Made by a program: the position numbers and the translations under genes. The notes under the pieces are model-generated. The model saw only the letters and a list, made by a program, of their open reading frames with translations, did no database searches and was not told the origin of the DNA. From contig JAHEYE010000026.1 in the NCBI GenBank assembly GCA_023251695.1, forward strand, positions 1 through 33,835: a DNA stretch of 33,835 nucleotides, written 5' to 3'. How positions within the stretch are numbered: the stretch's first letter is position 1; each line of letters starts with the position of its first letter. Below, one piece after another: positions 8,899 to 17,130 of this stretch. This stretch comes from Sphingobacteriaceae bacterium (GTDB lineage Bacteria; Bacteroidota; Bacteroidia; B-17B0; Aurantibacillaceae).

Positions 8899-9621
8899 TT
8901 ATTTTTTCTTAAACAATAAGAAACGGAAATAAGCCATTGTGGTTTTGAAGACCTTCATTTTTGATTTACCAACACGGTTCTTCGACTTAAGTAACATGGG
9001 CACCTCAACGATCTTTGCATTTTGTTTTATGGCTTTCACTAAAACTTCAAGCATGCAAATAAAACCGTATTCAGTAATAATAGCAGGGTAATTCTTTTTA
9101 ATTTTATCCAACAGGCTTACATTATATACTCTGTAAAAGGAACTCAGTGTAAGAACTTTAAGGTCGAATAAAAAACGGAACATTAAATTAGCAACGGCCG
9201 ACATAAATTTGCGGAAGAAGGAAGTAGAATCAAATCCACCACCTTGCGCATAAACTGAAGCCAGAACCAAATCATATCCCATTCTATTAATACCAAGCAT
9301 ATGTGTCAGAATAGCAATATCAGAAGTACAATCAGCTTCCATTGTAATCACAATATCGTTCTCAATATTTTTACTGTTAACAAGAACCCATTCGAAGCCT
9401 GTGTTAAAAGCATAACCCGGGCCTCGATTAACGCCATCACCTAAAATTGTGAAATTTGTATTGGAGAAATGTGATTTTAAAAGTTCAATTGTTTTATCCG
9501 TAGAACCATCGTCAGAAAAAACAAACATCTTTTCTTCATTGGGCAAAACCGTGCTCAGCTCGCGGTGTAAATTCGCAACGTTACCTTCTTCATTAAATAT
9601 GGGAATAAGGATATAGATCAT
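8899..9621 (-). CDS. GT2 glycosyltransferase, dolichol-phosphate mannose synthase-like
   Basis: A 240-residue cytoplasmic GT-A enzyme. Visible features are the N-terminal IPIFNEEGNV, the nucleotide-binding VFSDDGSTDKT, the GPGYAFNTGFEW segment, and a MEADCTSD motif in place of the usual DADLQ-type metal site. There is no C-terminal membrane pair, so it resembles soluble DPM1-type enzymes that transfer a sugar from a nucleotide to polyprenyl phosphate. It lies 3 bases after the SDR gene and 4 bases before the GT-C-like gene. Together these suggest a short pathway of sugar-nucleotide modification, lipid-linked sugar, and transfer outside the membrane. The sugar is unknown. Confidence 0.83.
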   Translation of the reverse strand: MIYILIPIFNEEGNVANLHRELSTVLPNEEKMFVFSDDGSTDKTIELLKSHFSNTNFTILGDGVNRGPGYAFNTGFEWVLVNSKNIENDIVITMEADCTSDIAILTHMLGINRMGYDLVLASVYAQGGGFDSTSFFRKFMSAVANLMFRFLFDLKVLTLSSFYRVYNVSLLDKIKKNYPAIITEYGFICMLEVLVKAIKQNAKIVEVPMLLKSKNRVGKSKMKVFKTTMAYFRFLLFKKK

Positions 9622-9624
9622 CTA

Positions 9625-10602
9625 TTACTTACCCTTTTTCATTTCAGCGATGGTGAGTTTAACGGCTTCTTCCAACTTTACTTTTGGTGCATAGCCTAAA
9701 ATGCGCTTTGCTTTTTGTAAATCAGGAATACGGCGCATAATATCTTTGTATTTACCAAACACGTCACTCATCGGAACGAATTTTATTTTTAATTCTTTTC
9801 CGGTGTTCGCGAACTTATGAATGAGCTTTGCTGTATCGAGTACACTTAACTCTTCATCATTTCCGATATTAATAATTTCGCCAATGGCTTTTTCATTGTC
9901 GATTGCTAATGATGTTCCGGCCACTAAATCCGTCACAAATCCCATTGAACGGGTTTGCGAACCATCACCATGTACAACAACTTCTTCATCATTTAAAATT
10001 GCGCGTAAGAAAATCGGAACGTGTCCGCCGCTCCATGCAAAACTTGAACGCGGACTGAAGCCTCCGAAAAAGCGGATGACAACTACAGGCACACCAAAAT
10101 CATGGTAGTAAGCAAAACACATTTGCTCTCCATATAATTTCGATACAGCGTAACTCCAGCGCTTGATCATACTCGGACCTAATAACAAATCTCCGTCTTC
10201 GTTTAAAGGTAAATCAGGAGACATGCCATACACATCACTTGTGGAAGCAAACACCACTTTACAGCCCCACATTTTTGCCACTTTCAAAATATTCTCGGTT
10301 CCTTCAGCGTTTACGCTAAGTGTCGGATAAGAAATATCTTTTTCGCCAATTTTTTTAACGGCTGCTAAATGCACAATGGTGTCAATATCCTTTGCTAAAA
10401 TTTTTAGGGTTTCGAAATCCAGAATATCAACTTTGTAAAATTTGAAATTCGGATTGCTCATGTTGTGTTCGATGTTGATGGTCTTGCCATAAGCAAGATT
10501 ATCAATACCAATAACTTTATAATTCTTCGCCAGTAAATCATCCAGTAGATGCGAGCCGATCATACCGGCCACACCGGTCATTAAAATAGTTTTTTGCGCC
10601 AT
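9625..10602 (-). CDS. NAD-dependent epimerase/dehydratase (extended SDR, sugar-nucleotide type)
   Basis: A 325-residue extended short-chain dehydrogenase. The Rossmann glycines are G10, G13 and G16 (TGVAGMIGSH), followed by an acidic residue in VIGIDN that selects NAD. Catalytic Y151-x3-K155 is in YAVSKLYGE, with the Ser-rich STSDVYG strand before it. The C-terminal HGDGSQTRSMGFVTDLV is typical of UDP-glucose 4-epimerase and UDP-glucuronate decarboxylase relatives, so a nucleotide sugar is the likely substrate; the exact reaction is unclear. It lies 7 bases after kbl. An SDR-type threonine dehydrogenase would fit beside kbl, but that family lacks the nucleotide-sugar motif seen here. Confidence 0.85.
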   Translation of the reverse strand: MAQKTILMTGVAGMIGSHLLDDLLAKNYKVIGIDNLAYGKTINIEHNMSNPNFKFYKVDILDFETLKILAKDIDTIVHLAAVKKIGEKDISYPTLSVNAEGTENILKVAKMWGCKVVFASTSDVYGMSPDLPLNEDGDLLLGPSMIKRWSYAVSKLYGEQMCFAYYHDFGVPVVVIRFFGGFSPRSSFAWSGGHVPIFLRAILNDEEVVVHGDGSQTRSMGFVTDLVAGTSLAIDNEKAIGEIINIGNDEELSVLDTAKLIHKFANTGKELKIKFVPMSDVFGKYKDIMRRIPDLQKAKRILGYAPKVKLEEAVKLTIAEMKKGK

Positions 10603-10609
10603 AAAATAC

Positions 10610-11812
10610 TTAACTCACTTTTTGTTTAATTACACCTAATTCTTTACCCACTTTCGCAAATGCAGCGATTGCTTTATCCAAATGTTCTTTTTCGTGCGCG
10701 GCCGATAATTGTACGCGGATACGTGCTTGTCCTTTAGGGACCACTGGAAAAAAGAATCCAATCACATAAATTCCTTCCTGCAATAATTTGTCGGCGAAGG
10801 TTTGCGATAATTTTGCATCGTATAACATTACAGGTACAATTGCCGAATCTCCGTCTTTAATTTCCAAACCAACTTCTTTAATTCCTTTTTTAAAATAATT
10901 GATATTCCATTCTAATTTATCGCGTAACTCAGTTGTTTGGGATAAAAGATCAAACACTGCAATACTTGCGCCCACAATACTTGGTGCCAGAGAATTTGAA
11001 AATAAATACGGACGCGAACGCTGTCTTAATATTTCAATAACTTCTTTTTTTCCTGTAGTAAATCCGCCCATAGCACCGCCTAAAGCTTTACCTAAAGTAC
11101 CGGTGATAATATCAACGCGATTCATTACATTTTTTAATTCAACTGTACCGCGACCGGTTTTTCCAATGAAACCTGAAGCATGGCTTTCATCCACCATCAC
11201 TAATGCGTTATATTTATCAGCTAAATCACAAATTTTATCTAAGGGTGCAACATAACCATCCATGCTAAAAACACCATCGGTAACAATAATTTTAAAACGT
11301 TGCGCTTGTGCTTTTTTCAATTGCTCTTCCAAATCGGCCATGTCGCTGTTTTTGTAACGGTAACGTTGTGCTTTACACAAACGCACCCCATCAATGATAG
11401 AAGCATGATTTAATTCATCAGAGATAATTGCATCTTCTTCACCAAACAAAGGTTCGAAAACACCGCCGTTAGCATCGAAACATGCCGCGTATAAAATTGT
11501 GTCTTCCTGTCCGAGAAATGTGGCTATTTTTTGTTCTAATGTTTTGTGAATATCCTGCGTACCGCAAATAAAACGGACGCTGCTCATGCCATACCCATGA
11601 GAATCTAAAGCTTTTTTAGCACCTTCAATAACTTTCGGGTGCGATGATAATCCTAAATAATTATTAGCACAAAAAATAATTACTTCTTTGCCGTCTTTTA
11701 CTTTTACAACAGCGTTTTGCGGGGTGGTAATAACGCGTTCACGCTTAAATATACCGTTCGATTCGATCTCGTTCAGTTGGTTTTGTAAGTGATCTTTAAA
11801 TGTTCCGTACAT
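10610..11812 (-). CDS. kbl: Glycine C-acetyltransferase (2-amino-3-ketobutyrate CoA ligase)
   Basis: A PLP enzyme that cleaves 2-amino-3-ketobutyrate with CoA to glycine and acetyl-CoA in threonine breakdown. The protein matches E. coli Kbl along its whole length: [44 protein letters not shown] and VDESHASGF, with the PLP lysine K242 in [11 protein letters not shown] chose the ATG at 11812 (400 residues) because it gives the family N-terminus [13 protein letters not shown]. An in-frame start 42 bases further up adds residues with no counterpart. It is first in an operon with glycosylation genes, and no threonine 3-dehydrogenase is nearby. It is divergent from the VOC gene, with a 96-base gap. 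Confidence 0.95.
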   Translation of the reverse strand: MYGTFKDHLQNQLNEIESNGIFKRERVITTPQNAVVKVKDGKEVIIFCANNYLGLSSHPKVIEGAKKALDSHGYGMSSVRFICGTQDIHKTLEQKIATFLGQEDTILYAACFDANGGVFEPLFGEEDAIISDELNHASIIDGVRLCKAQRYRYKNSDMADLEEQLKKAQAQRFKIIVTDGVFSMDGYVAPLDKICDLADKYNALVMVDESHASGFIGKTGRGTVELKNVMNRVDIITGTLGKALGGAMGGFTTGKKEVIEILRQRSRPYLFSNSLAPSIVGASIAVFDLLSQTTELRDKLEWNINYFKKGIKEVGLEIKDGDSAIVPVMLYDAKLSQTFADKLLQEGIYVIGFFFPVVPKGQARIRVQLSAAHEKEHLDKAIAAFAKVGKELGVIKQKVS

Positions 11813-11892
11813 GCGTAAAATTTTCCTAAAAATACTAAAAAATACCGTTAACATTTGGGATAATTACAGCCATTTTGAGAGATAAAATTGAA

Positions 11893-11900
11893 TATATTTG
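11893..11900 (+). promoter_or_regulatory. -7 promoter box for the VOC gene
   Basis: TATATTTG is an exact match to TAnnTTTG, and a TTG lies at 11875-11877 (15 bases upstream, slightly short). The expected transcription start, about 5-8 bases downstream, falls almost on the ATG at 11909, so the mRNA would be leaderless or nearly so. The box overlaps the upstream in-frame TTG region, which argues against that TTG being a start. Confidence 0.55.
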
Positions 11901-11908
11901 CCCTTAAT

Positions 11909-12970
11909 ATGAGTCAATACTTTATAGCAGGAATCCAGCAGGTTGGCATTGGCGTTCCCAATGTACACGATGGATTTAAGTGGTACCGACAGCATTTTGG
12001 AATGGATATTCCCATTTTTGAGGAGGCTGCAGAGGCTAATTTAATGTTGCCTTATACGGGTGGAAAACCGCATAAAAGACACGCTATTTTGGCTATAAAT
12101 CTGAAAGGCGGAGGCGGTTTTGAGATATGGCAATATACCAGTCGTACCCCGCAGCCTGCTAATTTCGAGGCGCATTTAGGTGATTTAGGCCTTTTTGTTG
12201 CTAAAATTAAGAGTGAAAATATTCAGGCAAGTTATGATTTTCTGAAGGGAAAAAGCGTTGAAATGCTTTCAGGTATTGTCACATCACCCAATAACGAAAA
12301 ACATTTTTTCATTAAGGATTTATATGGTAACATTTTTGAAATTGTAGAAGGAAAAGATTGGTTTGGCAAAGGACTTAAAACTACAGGCGGTCCGGTTGGA
12401 ATGATTATCGGCACAAGCAATATTGAAAAATCGAAAAAATTCTATTCTGAAATTTTAGGTTATGATAAAGTGCTTTATGATAAAGAGGGAGAGTTTGAAG
12501 ATTTTAAAAGTTTACCGGGCGGAAATGTAAAATGCCGTCGGATTTTATTAACGCATTCAAAAAAACGCACAGCAAGTTTTGCTGAGATGTTTGGTTCGAG
12601 TTATATCGAATTAGTGCAGGCCTATAATTACACGCCGCGAAAAATTTTCGAAAACCGTTTTTGGGGCGATTTGGGGTTTATTCATATGTGTTTTGATATA
12701 AGAAACATGCAAGGCTTAAAGGAAGCTTGCGAAAAACACGGACATCCATTTACAGTTGATGGAGGTGCCGGTTTTGAAATGGGAGAAGCAGCCGGCCATT
12801 TTACCTATATAGAAGACCCCGACGGAACGCTGATAGAATTTGTGGAAACCAAGAAAATCCCAATTATGAAAAAATGGGGCTGGTATCTCGATTTGCGTAA
12901 ACGTGCTCCCGAAAAGCCGGTTCCCGCGTGGATGCTGAAGACTTTAAAAATGAATAGAGTCAAAGATTAA
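11909..12970 (+). CDS. Two-domain VOC (glyoxalase/dioxygenase superfamily) protein
   Basis: A 353-residue cytoplasmic protein with two vicinal-oxygen-chelate modules, at about residues 7-145 and 155-295. Each has the module pattern of a first strand (QVGIGVPN, PVGMIIGTS) and a closing strand before an acidic residue (LYGNIFEIVE, DPDGTLIEFVE). In module 2 possible metal ligands are the Glu of YIELVQ, the His of FIHMCFD and the Glu of IEFVE. The first-strand His that extradiol dioxygenases use is replaced by non-ligands in both modules. It therefore does not look like 4-hydroxyphenylpyruvate dioxygenase despite similar length. The start is ATG 11909; an upstream TTG lies inside the promoter. 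Substrate unknown. Confidence 0.75.
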   Translation: MSQYFIAGIQQVGIGVPNVHDGFKWYRQHFGMDIPIFEEAAEANLMLPYTGGKPHKRHAILAINLKGGGGFEIWQYTSRTPQPANFEAHLGDLGLFVAKIKSENIQASYDFLKGKSVEMLSGIVTSPNNEKHFFIKDLYGNIFEIVEGKDWFGKGLKTTGGPVGMIIGTSNIEKSKKFYSEILGYDKVLYDKEGEFEDFKSLPGGNVKCRRILLTHSKKRTASFAEMFGSSYIELVQAYNYTPRKIFENRFWGDLGFIHMCFDIRNMQGLKEACEKHGHPFTVDGGAGFEMGEAAGHFTYIEDPDGTLIEFVETKKIPIMKKWGWYLDLRKRAPEKPVPAWMLKTLKMNRVKD

Positions 12971-12984
12971 CTGCCTTAATATTC

Positions 12985-13023
12985 AAAAACCCCTGCGAAA
13001 CGTCTCTCACAAGGGCTTTTTTA
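12985..13023 (+). terminator. Probable terminator after the VOC gene
   Basis: AAAACCCCTGCGA pairs imperfectly with the CTCACAAGGGCTTTTTT segment, which ends in a run of six T. It begins 14 bases after the stop codon. The stem has mismatches, so confidence is moderate. Confidence 0.5.
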
Positions 13024-13150
13024 GATTTTAGGTAACATGAATAAACCTTTGTAAAATTCGGCTATTTTAAGCGTTTTCTTTTCACCCAAACAGGGGTATT
13101 TTAAAAGCTGAATAATTCCTTTATCTTGTGTAAAAATTAGATGATCCCCA

Positions 13151-15844
13151 ATGAGAAATAAAATTGTAATTGGTATTTTAACCATTGTGATGGTGGCTTG
13201 TACTGCCAGTAAAAAAAATCAGACATCAACAGTTAAAACAAAAGTAGTGGATGAACCTGCTATTAATTTGGATACGATCCGTGTTGTAGCAAATGAAACA
13301 CCAAAGAAAAAAATTTACCGCGGATCTAACCCTCTTATCAATGATATTACGCATACCAAACTTGAGGTCAGTTTCGATTGGCAAAACTCCCGTCTGAAAG
13401 GTAAAGCAACAATTTTTGCAAAACCCTATTTCTATCCAACAAACGTATTGTATCTGAATGCACGCGGTTTTGATATTACGGGAATAAAAGTAGGCGTTGA
13501 AACAGTAACAACATCAAGTCGTACTGTGAAGGGAAAGAAAACGGAAATAACTGAAAGCTCTTTGGGTGAAGGCAGAAAAGCAATTTATTTCTATCAGAAC
13601 GATTCTCTTAAAATAAATTTAGGTCGTGAATTAAAATCTTCAGAAAGTTATTATGTGGAGATTGAATACATTGCTAAACCTAACGAATTAGCGAAAGGCG
13701 GCAGCGATGCGATTTCTGATGACAAAGGATTATACTTTATTAACCCAACCGGAAAAGACCCGAACAAAATGCCACAGATTTGGACGCAAGGCGAAACACA
13801 AAGCAACTCGGCATGGTTCCCCTGTATAGATAGTCCGAACGAAAAAATGACTTCTGAAATTTACATGACCGTTGATGATAAATACACAACGCTCTCGAAT
13901 GGTTTATTGAAAGATTCGAAAAAGAATGCTGACGGTACACGCACCGATCATTGGAGTTTAGAGCAGGCACACTCGGCTTATTTGGTAATGATGGGTGTTG
14001 GCGAATTTAAAAAAGTGACAGATGAACCCTGGAAAGGAAAAGAGATTAGTTATTACGTAGAGAAAGAATTTGAACCACATGCAAAAGCGATTTTCGGCAA
14101 CACCAAAGAGATGATTGATTTTTATTCGAATAAACTGGGTGTTGATTACCCATGGCCGAAATACTCGCAAATTGTGGTGCGCGATTATGTGAGCGGCGCG
14201 ATGGAAAATACCAGCGCAACTTTACATGGAGACTTCATGGTTTATCAGAATCAGCGCGAAATGATCGACGGTAAAAGAGGAGAAGATGTGATTGCGCATG
14301 AATTATTCCACCAATGGTTCGGGGATTTAGTGACTGCAGAAAGCTGGAGTAATTTACCACTCAATGAATCATTCGCAACTTATGGCGAATATTTATGGGA
14401 AGAATATAAATACGGTAGAGATGCAGCCGACGATCATCATGCGGGTTCACGCTTCGGTTATTTTTCTTCTGCGGAGCGGAAAGAAGTAGATTTGGTGCGT
14501 TTTGATTATGTTCACCGCGAAGATATGTTTGACGCCTTTAGTTACAATAAGGGCGGACAAGTTTTACACATGCTGCGCAAAGTTGTGGGCGATGATGCGT
14601 TCTTTGCTTCCCTGAAATTATATTTGGAAACACGCAAATTTAAGAGCGGCGAAATTCATGATTTGCGCCTGGCATTTGAAGAAACAACCGGTAAAGATTT
14701 AAATTGGTTCTTTAACGAATGGTTTTTAGCAAAAGGCCATCCGGTTTTAAATGTGACTAAAACTTACGATGATGCAACTAAGAAATTAAGCGTAACTGTA
14801 ATTCAAAAACAAGATTTTAAAGAAAAGCCATTGTATACATTACCAATTAATATTGATATTTATGCAGGCGGAAAAGTGGACAGACAATTAATCCGGATTG
14901 ATGAAGCTGCTCAAACATTTACTTTTGATTGTGCAACAAAACCAAATCTGGTGAATTTCGACGGCGAGCGTCAATTACTTGCCACAGTTAATTACGAAAA
15001 AACAAAAGATGAATATTTGTTTCAGTCGGCCAACGCGCCTTTGTGGGGCGATAGGGATGAAGCTCTGACTTATTTTTCAAAAAAATTATCGGATAAAGAT
15101 ATTTATGAGGCGGTAAAGAAAATCGCGCAAAGCGACAAATGGAAGGGATTACGGCAAGATGCAATTTCGTATTTGGGTGATAATGCGAAAGGAACGGAAG
15201 AAGATCTGAAAAGTATGTTGGTGAACATCGCGAATAACGATGCCGTTACCAAAGTGAGGGCAGAAGCCATTCATGCTTTGTCATTACACTTTAAGGGTGA
15301 CGATTTAAACACCTTGTATGAAAAAGGTTTAAGCGAACAATCTTATGCTATTAATGCTGAGTGTTTGGAAGCAATGACTAAAGTAAATCCGACAGTAGCT
15401 TTACAAAAAGCAAAATCATTGGAAAATGAAACCGGTAAAAAAGTAATATATGCCATTGCGAATTTATATTCGCATCATGGCAACGATGATAACGCTGCTT
15501 TCTTTGCGGGTGCACGGAAACAATTTAACGGTTTTGAATTATTAGGATTTGGCAGCATGTATGGTAATTTTTTAAAGCGATGTACAAAACCGGAGACAGC
15601 CATTGCGGGCGCGAACGACTTGGCGGGCATGGCGGCTAGCGGTGGGAAATATGTGCGATATGGCGCCTTACGCGTTTTAAAAACTAGTCTGGTTGAAAAT
15701 TACGAAAGCCGCGAAAGCAAACTAAAATCAAGTATCGAAACTGCTAAAAAAGAAAACAAAGATGTTACTGCAATGAATGCTGAATTAAAAACGGTTTCTG
15801 AGACCAAAACTAAACTGACTGAGATTTATAATTCGGTGAAGTAG
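13151..15844 (+). CDS. M1-family aminopeptidase, lipoprotein
   Basis: A zinc aminopeptidase that removes N-terminal residues from peptides. The signature is complete: G349-A-M-E-N353 binds the peptide N-terminus, and H383-E384-x-x-H387 with E406 after 18 residues forms the zinc site. The N-terminus has a short hydrophobic stretch ending in VMVAC, with lipobox Cys17, so the mature protein should be a lipoprotein facing the periplasm or cell surface. After the catalytic domain there is a beta domain (about 550-620) and a helical, HEAT-like C-terminal region (about 640-897), as in LTA4 hydrolase/aminopeptidase N relatives. At 897 residues it is of normal size. It is probably monocistronic; a near-consensus box TATCTTGT lies at 13132. 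Confidence 0.94.
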   Translation: MRNKIVIGILTIVMVACTASKKNQTSTVKTKVVDEPAINLDTIRVVANETPKKKIYRGSNPLINDITHTKLEVSFDWQNSRLKGKATIFAKPYFYPTNVLYLNARGFDITGIKVGVETVTTSSRTVKGKKTEITESSLGEGRKAIYFYQNDSLKINLGRELKSSESYYVEIEYIAKPNELAKGGSDAISDDKGLYFINPTGKDPNKMPQIWTQGETQSNSAWFPCIDSPNEKMTSEIYMTVDDKYTTLSNGLLKDSKKNADGTRTDHWSLEQAHSAYLVMMGVGEFKKVTDEPWKGKEISYYVEKEFEPHAKAIFGNTKEMIDFYSNKLGVDYPWPKYSQIVVRDYVSGAMENTSATLHGDFMVYQNQREMIDGKRGEDVIAHELFHQWFGDLVTAESWSNLPLNESFATYGEYLWEEYKYGRDAADDHHAGSRFGYFSSAERKEVDLVRFDYVHREDMFDAFSYNKGGQVLHMLRKVVGDDAFFASLKLYLETRKFKSGEIHDLRLAFEETTGKDLNWFFNEWFLAKGHPVLNVTKTYDDATKKLSVTVIQKQDFKEKPLYTLPINIDIYAGGKVDRQLIRIDEAAQTFTFDCATKPNLVNFDGERQLLATVNYEKTKDEYLFQSANAPLWGDRDEALTYFSKKLSDKDIYEAVKKIAQSDKWKGLRQDAISYLGDNAKGTEEDLKSMLVNIANNDAVTKVRAEAIHALSLHFKGDDLNTLYEKGLSEQSYAINAECLEAMTKVNPTVALQKAKSLENETGKKVIYAIANLYSHHGNDDNAAFFAGARKQFNGFELLGFGSMYGNFLKRCTKPETAIAGANDLAGMAASGGKYVRYGALRVLKTSLVENYESRESKLKSSIETAKKENKDVTAMNAELKTVSETKTKLTEIYNSVK

Positions 15845-15941
15845 TTTTACACTTTAAATATGTTGTCACTGATTACAAGCTCGGATGAACAGGGTTGTCC
15901 TTAGGTGTCCGCTTAATTATTGATAAATTAAGTTTATTTTT

Positions 15942-16934
15942 ATGCGGATGAAACATCTTTTATTTGTACTATTTCTATCGTGTTCATTGTATGCCCAAAA
16001 GAATAATGTGTTTAAAAGCATAATTAAAGAGGCCTATGATAGTATTCCAAGTCTTGGCTCTATACTTGTCATTAAGAACAACAGCCTAATTTGTGAAGAA
16101 TATTTTAATGGGGCTAACCCGGAAACAAGCTTTAATATGTTTTCGGTCACGAAGTCAGTTGTGTCTGCGCTTGCTGGAATTGCACATGATAAAGGTCTTT
16201 TGCCTGATGTAAACACACCAGTTCTCAAAATTTTGCCACAGTATGATACGGATACCTCATCTCATAAAAAGAAAATGACACTGAAACATCTGCTTTCCAT
16301 GCAAGGCGGAATTTTGTGGTATGATAATAGTCCGCCGAAATTAGTAAACGATGATCAGATTACAACGTACCTCTACCAACCAATTGAATGCCCGCCGGGG
16401 ACGAAATTCAAATATAGCACAACCGAGTCACATTTCATGGCTGTTGCACTTGCCGCTTGTGTAAGAACTGATCTAAAAACATTTGGGGATTCAACTCTGT
16501 TCAATTATTTGGGAATTGAAATTAGCAATTGGCCAACGGACAAACAAGGAAGGCGACTCGGAGGTTCTGAATTAAAACTGAAACCTGGCGATATGATAAA
16601 GTTTGGCTTGCTTTATTTGAATGAAGGAAAGGTTAATGATAAGCAAGTGATTTCTAAGTCTTGGATTAACGAGTCAACAAGCGAGCAAGCAATATTAAAT
16701 GAATGGGATGTCCTGCCTGGCGCAAACGGATATGGTTATTATTGGTGGAGGAGAAAAACAAATGGTCACCAAGCATTTGTCGCTTCAGGCTATGGAGGGC
16801 AGCTTATTTGTGTGATACCGGATTTAAAAACCGTTATAGTCACCACATGCTTTGCTAATGATAAAAACAGAGGCCGATCCGAAATAAAACGTCTACACGG
16901 ATTTATTGATAAAATTATTAATGCATCAAAGTAG
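15942..16934 (+). CDS. Serine hydrolase, class C beta-lactamase/6-aminohexanoate hydrolase type
   Basis: A 330-residue exported protein of the beta-lactamase-related serine hydrolase group. The nucleophile motif is S68-V-T-K71, the second motif is Y158-S-T in YSTTES (in place of YxN), and the third region is probably ASGYGGQ near residue 285. A signal peptide ends after SLYAQ. The ATG at 15948 gives the more typical MKHLLF start, so 15942 and 15948 are both possible. Relatives include esterases, D-aminopeptidases and oligomer hydrolases; true beta-lactamase activity cannot be inferred. It is isolated, 97 bases after the M1 peptidase gene, with no clear promoter, and converges on the TPR gene. 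Confidence 0.85.
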   Translation: MRMKHLLFVLFLSCSLYAQKNNVFKSIIKEAYDSIPSLGSILVIKNNSLICEEYFNGANPETSFNMFSVTKSVVSALAGIAHDKGLLPDVNTPVLKILPQYDTDTSSHKKKMTLKHLLSMQGGILWYDNSPPKLVNDDQITTYLYQPIECPPGTKFKYSTTESHFMAVALAACVRTDLKTFGDSTLFNYLGIEISNWPTDKQGRRLGGSELKLKPGDMIKFGLLYLNEGKVNDKQVISKSWINESTSEQAILNEWDVLPGANGYGYYWWRRKTNGHQAFVASGYGGQLICVIPDLKTVIVTTCFANDKNRGRSEIKRLHGFIDKIINASK

Positions 16935-17095
16935 TCTAACAAGGAGATTTTTGTCCACCAAAATTTGTCTATGGAATTGTCCGACAACTTGCAGCTAGCT
17001 TTTAAAGAAGCACTTATTAAACCTTCTTCTATCTAATTTGGTTTCGCGAACTTTGGTTGCTTAAATCTCAAGATTAAATTTAAACATTCATTTGT

Positions 17096-17126
17096 AAAAA
17101 AAGCCCCAACAAATGTTGGGGCTTTT
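17096..17126 (-). terminator. Terminator of the TPR gene
   Basis: The arm 17099-17111 (AAAAGCCCCAACA) pairs perfectly with 17114-17126. On the minus strand the stem is followed by seven T, which makes a strong intrinsic terminator 5 bases beyond the TPR stop. It may also stop plus-strand transcription from the serine hydrolase gene, though the plus-strand tail is only TTTT. Confidence 0.9.
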
Positions 17127-17130
17127 AGAT

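Noticed and set aside
9625-10602. SDR beside kbl as an L-threonine 3-dehydrogenase
   Set aside because: The HGDGSQTRS motif and overall pattern are those of sugar-nucleotide epimerases, and the next genes are glycosyltransferases.
11813-11854. 14-residue N-terminal extension of Kbl
   Set aside because: Kbl proteins begin at the M-x-G-x-F segment encoded from 11812; the extension is hydrophobic and has no counterpart.
11909-12970. 4-hydroxyphenylpyruvate dioxygenase
   Set aside because: The length fits, but the first-strand metal His is missing in both modules and the typical C-terminal HPPD motifs are absent.
15942-16934. Horizontally acquired antibiotic-resistance beta-lactamase
   Set aside because: Only the SxxK/Y motifs of the broad serine-hydrolase group are present; no mobility genes or convincing flanking repeats were found.
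16934-17040. GTCTAACAA right after the serine hydrolase stop, resembling the start of an integron attC site
   Set aside because: No matching GTTAGAC-type partner or foldable arm pair occurs before the next gene, and no integrase is present.
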